This document shows positions 63,420 to 64,000 of a DNA stretch of 64,000 bases, in pieces. The first letter of the stretch is position 1; each line of letters opens with the position of its first letter. The notes under the pieces are model-generated. The model worked only from the letters and a program-made list of their open reading frames with translations. It was not told the DNA's origin and did not search any database. The position numbers and the translations under genes were made by a program. This DNA comes from Mangrovibacter yixingensis (GTDB lineage Bacteria; Pseudomonadota; Gammaproteobacteria; Enterobacterales; Enterobacteriaceae), in the NCBI RefSeq assembly GCF_020523985.1, contig NZ_JAIVKM010000001.1:1426001-1490000 (forward strand). The letters are read 5' to 3'.

Positions 63420-64000
63420 ATGCCCCGCCATTCCTTGCCACTAAATGCGCTTGAAGCCTTTATGGTTACAGCTCGTCACCTTAACCTGACTCATGCAGCG
63501 AAAGAGCTTTGCCTGACGCAAGGCGCAGTGAGCCGTAAAATTGCCTCACTGGAAAATTGGTTTGGTTTTGCGTTGTTTGAACGCCATGCACGGGGTTTGC
63601 ACCTGACCACCCGCGGAAAAGCCCTACTTCCAGAACTTGAACAGGCGTTCAGGCAGTTACATATCGTGGCAGAACAAGCACGCCAAAAACCACAATCTGT
63701 GCGTCTGAAAGCCCCAACCTGTGCGATGCGCTGGTTACTGCCCAATCTGCTTGCTATTGAACATCACCACCCTGAGATTGATGTTGTGTTAACCACGACC
63801 ACCGATCATGGCATTAACTTTCATGCAGAACCTTTTGATGCGGCAATTGAATATGGCAAAACAGAACGTGGGGAATTATTGTTTGATGAGTGTTTGACGC
63901 CTGTGGTGAGCCCTGTACTGGCCAACCAGTTAGCCTCACAACCAGACAGCTTATCGCGGCTGACATTTTTGCACCCCACCCGGGATAAAACAGACTGGCT
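63420..64000 (+). CDS. LysR family regulator, N-terminal two-thirds (runs off window)
   Basis: 193 codons from the ATG at 63420 to the window end. The HTH is at about residues 8-65 (LTHAAKELCLTQGAVSRKIA, then LFERHARGLHLTTRGKALLP), of the GcvA type, followed by the start of the substrate domain (QSVRLKAPTCAMRWLLPNLL). It is divergent from the aminotransferase/binding-protein operon and probably controls it through the TTGCAT sites. The effector could be the transported amino acid. Confidence 0.92.
   Translation, partial: MPRHSLPLNALEAFMVTARHLNLTHAAKELCLTQGAVSRKIASLENWFGFALFERHARGLHLTTRGKALLPELEQAFRQLHIVAEQARQKPQSVRLKAPTCAMRWLLPNLLAIEHHHPEIDVVLTTTTDHGINFHAEPFDAAIEYGKTERGELLFDECLTPVVSPVLANQLASQPDSLSRLTFLHPTRDKTDW

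Noticed and set aside
1-64000. CRISPR arrays, tRNA/rRNA genes, insertion sequences, prophage
   Set aside because: No regularly spaced repeats, no recognisable tRNA or rRNA stretches, no transposase, integrase or phage structural genes were seen on reading through.

Overview
The window is chromosomal DNA from a member of the Enterobacterales, most likely Enterobacteriaceae. Many genes match the gene set and order around the E. coli K-12 terminus (about 31-33 min): opgD, rimL, ydcK, tehB, ydcO/sutR, rlhA, yncJ, ydcR, ydcSTUV-patD, ydcY, ydcZ-mnaT, mcbR, pqqU, ansP and pptA. I cannot fix the genus from the sequence. I recognise no rRNA, tRNA, CRISPR array, prophage or insertion sequence.

Layout. 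1-1551: the start of a chemotaxis receptor behind a sigma-28 promoter, and an Lrp-type regulator divergent from a DUF2000 gene. 1599-7716: the choline-to-glycine-betaine osmoprotection locus, betIBA divergent from betT, with a BetI palindrome between them. 7822-13781: pptA, then a nitrogen-scavenging locus. A 2-oxoglutarate/Fe(II) oxygenase is divergent from an NMT1/SsuA-type ABC importer and an 8-oxoguanine-deaminase-type hydrolase. Both directions carry sigma-54 promoter motifs around a shared NtrC-like site. 14007-18176: a tightly overlapped five-gene operon (thermostable-hemolysin family protein, AMP-dependent ligase, TenA/heme-oxygenase-fold diiron-type protein, SDR reductase, exported TPR protein) that looks like an uncharacterised biosynthetic pathway. 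18327-25791: nfsB-like, ansP, pqqU, mcbR, a cupin regulator, mnaT and ydcZ.

25902-37193 holds a small lipoprotein, ydcY, a glutamine amidotransferase, the srfABC operon, a phytase-like periplasmic protein and a diguanylate cyclase. Most of this block separates ydcY from patD, which lie close together in E. coli. 37239-44693 is patD with the ydcSTUV importer, ydcR and a thioesterase. 44974-45266 is a deletion scar: the start of a cyanide-insensitive cytochrome bd oxidase subunit I gene is joined in frame to the end of the subunit II gene, and the small DUF2474 gene is still intact behind it. Next come rcnA/rcnR with RcnR boxes, a TetR/SMR drug-efflux pair, yncJ and a lipoprotein of unknown function.

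49540-64000 resumes E. coli-like content: rlhA, sutR with twin palindromic operators, ydcO, an AraC regulator with an EamA exporter, a VOC protein, tehB, ydcK and rimL. These are followed by an hpxO-type urate hydroxylase with its own sigma-54 motif, opgD, an aminotransferase with an amino-acid binding protein, and a LysR regulator that runs off the end.

Two themes join distant genes. First, the 8-oxoguanine deaminase would produce urate, and HpxO consumes urate. All three transcription units carry sigma-54 motifs with NtrC-like sites about 80-155 bp upstream, which suggests one nitrogen-controlled purine-scavenging regulon. Second, the 14-18 kb operon has the enzyme set for activating, oxidising, reducing and possibly transferring an acyl chain, and its product is unknown to me.
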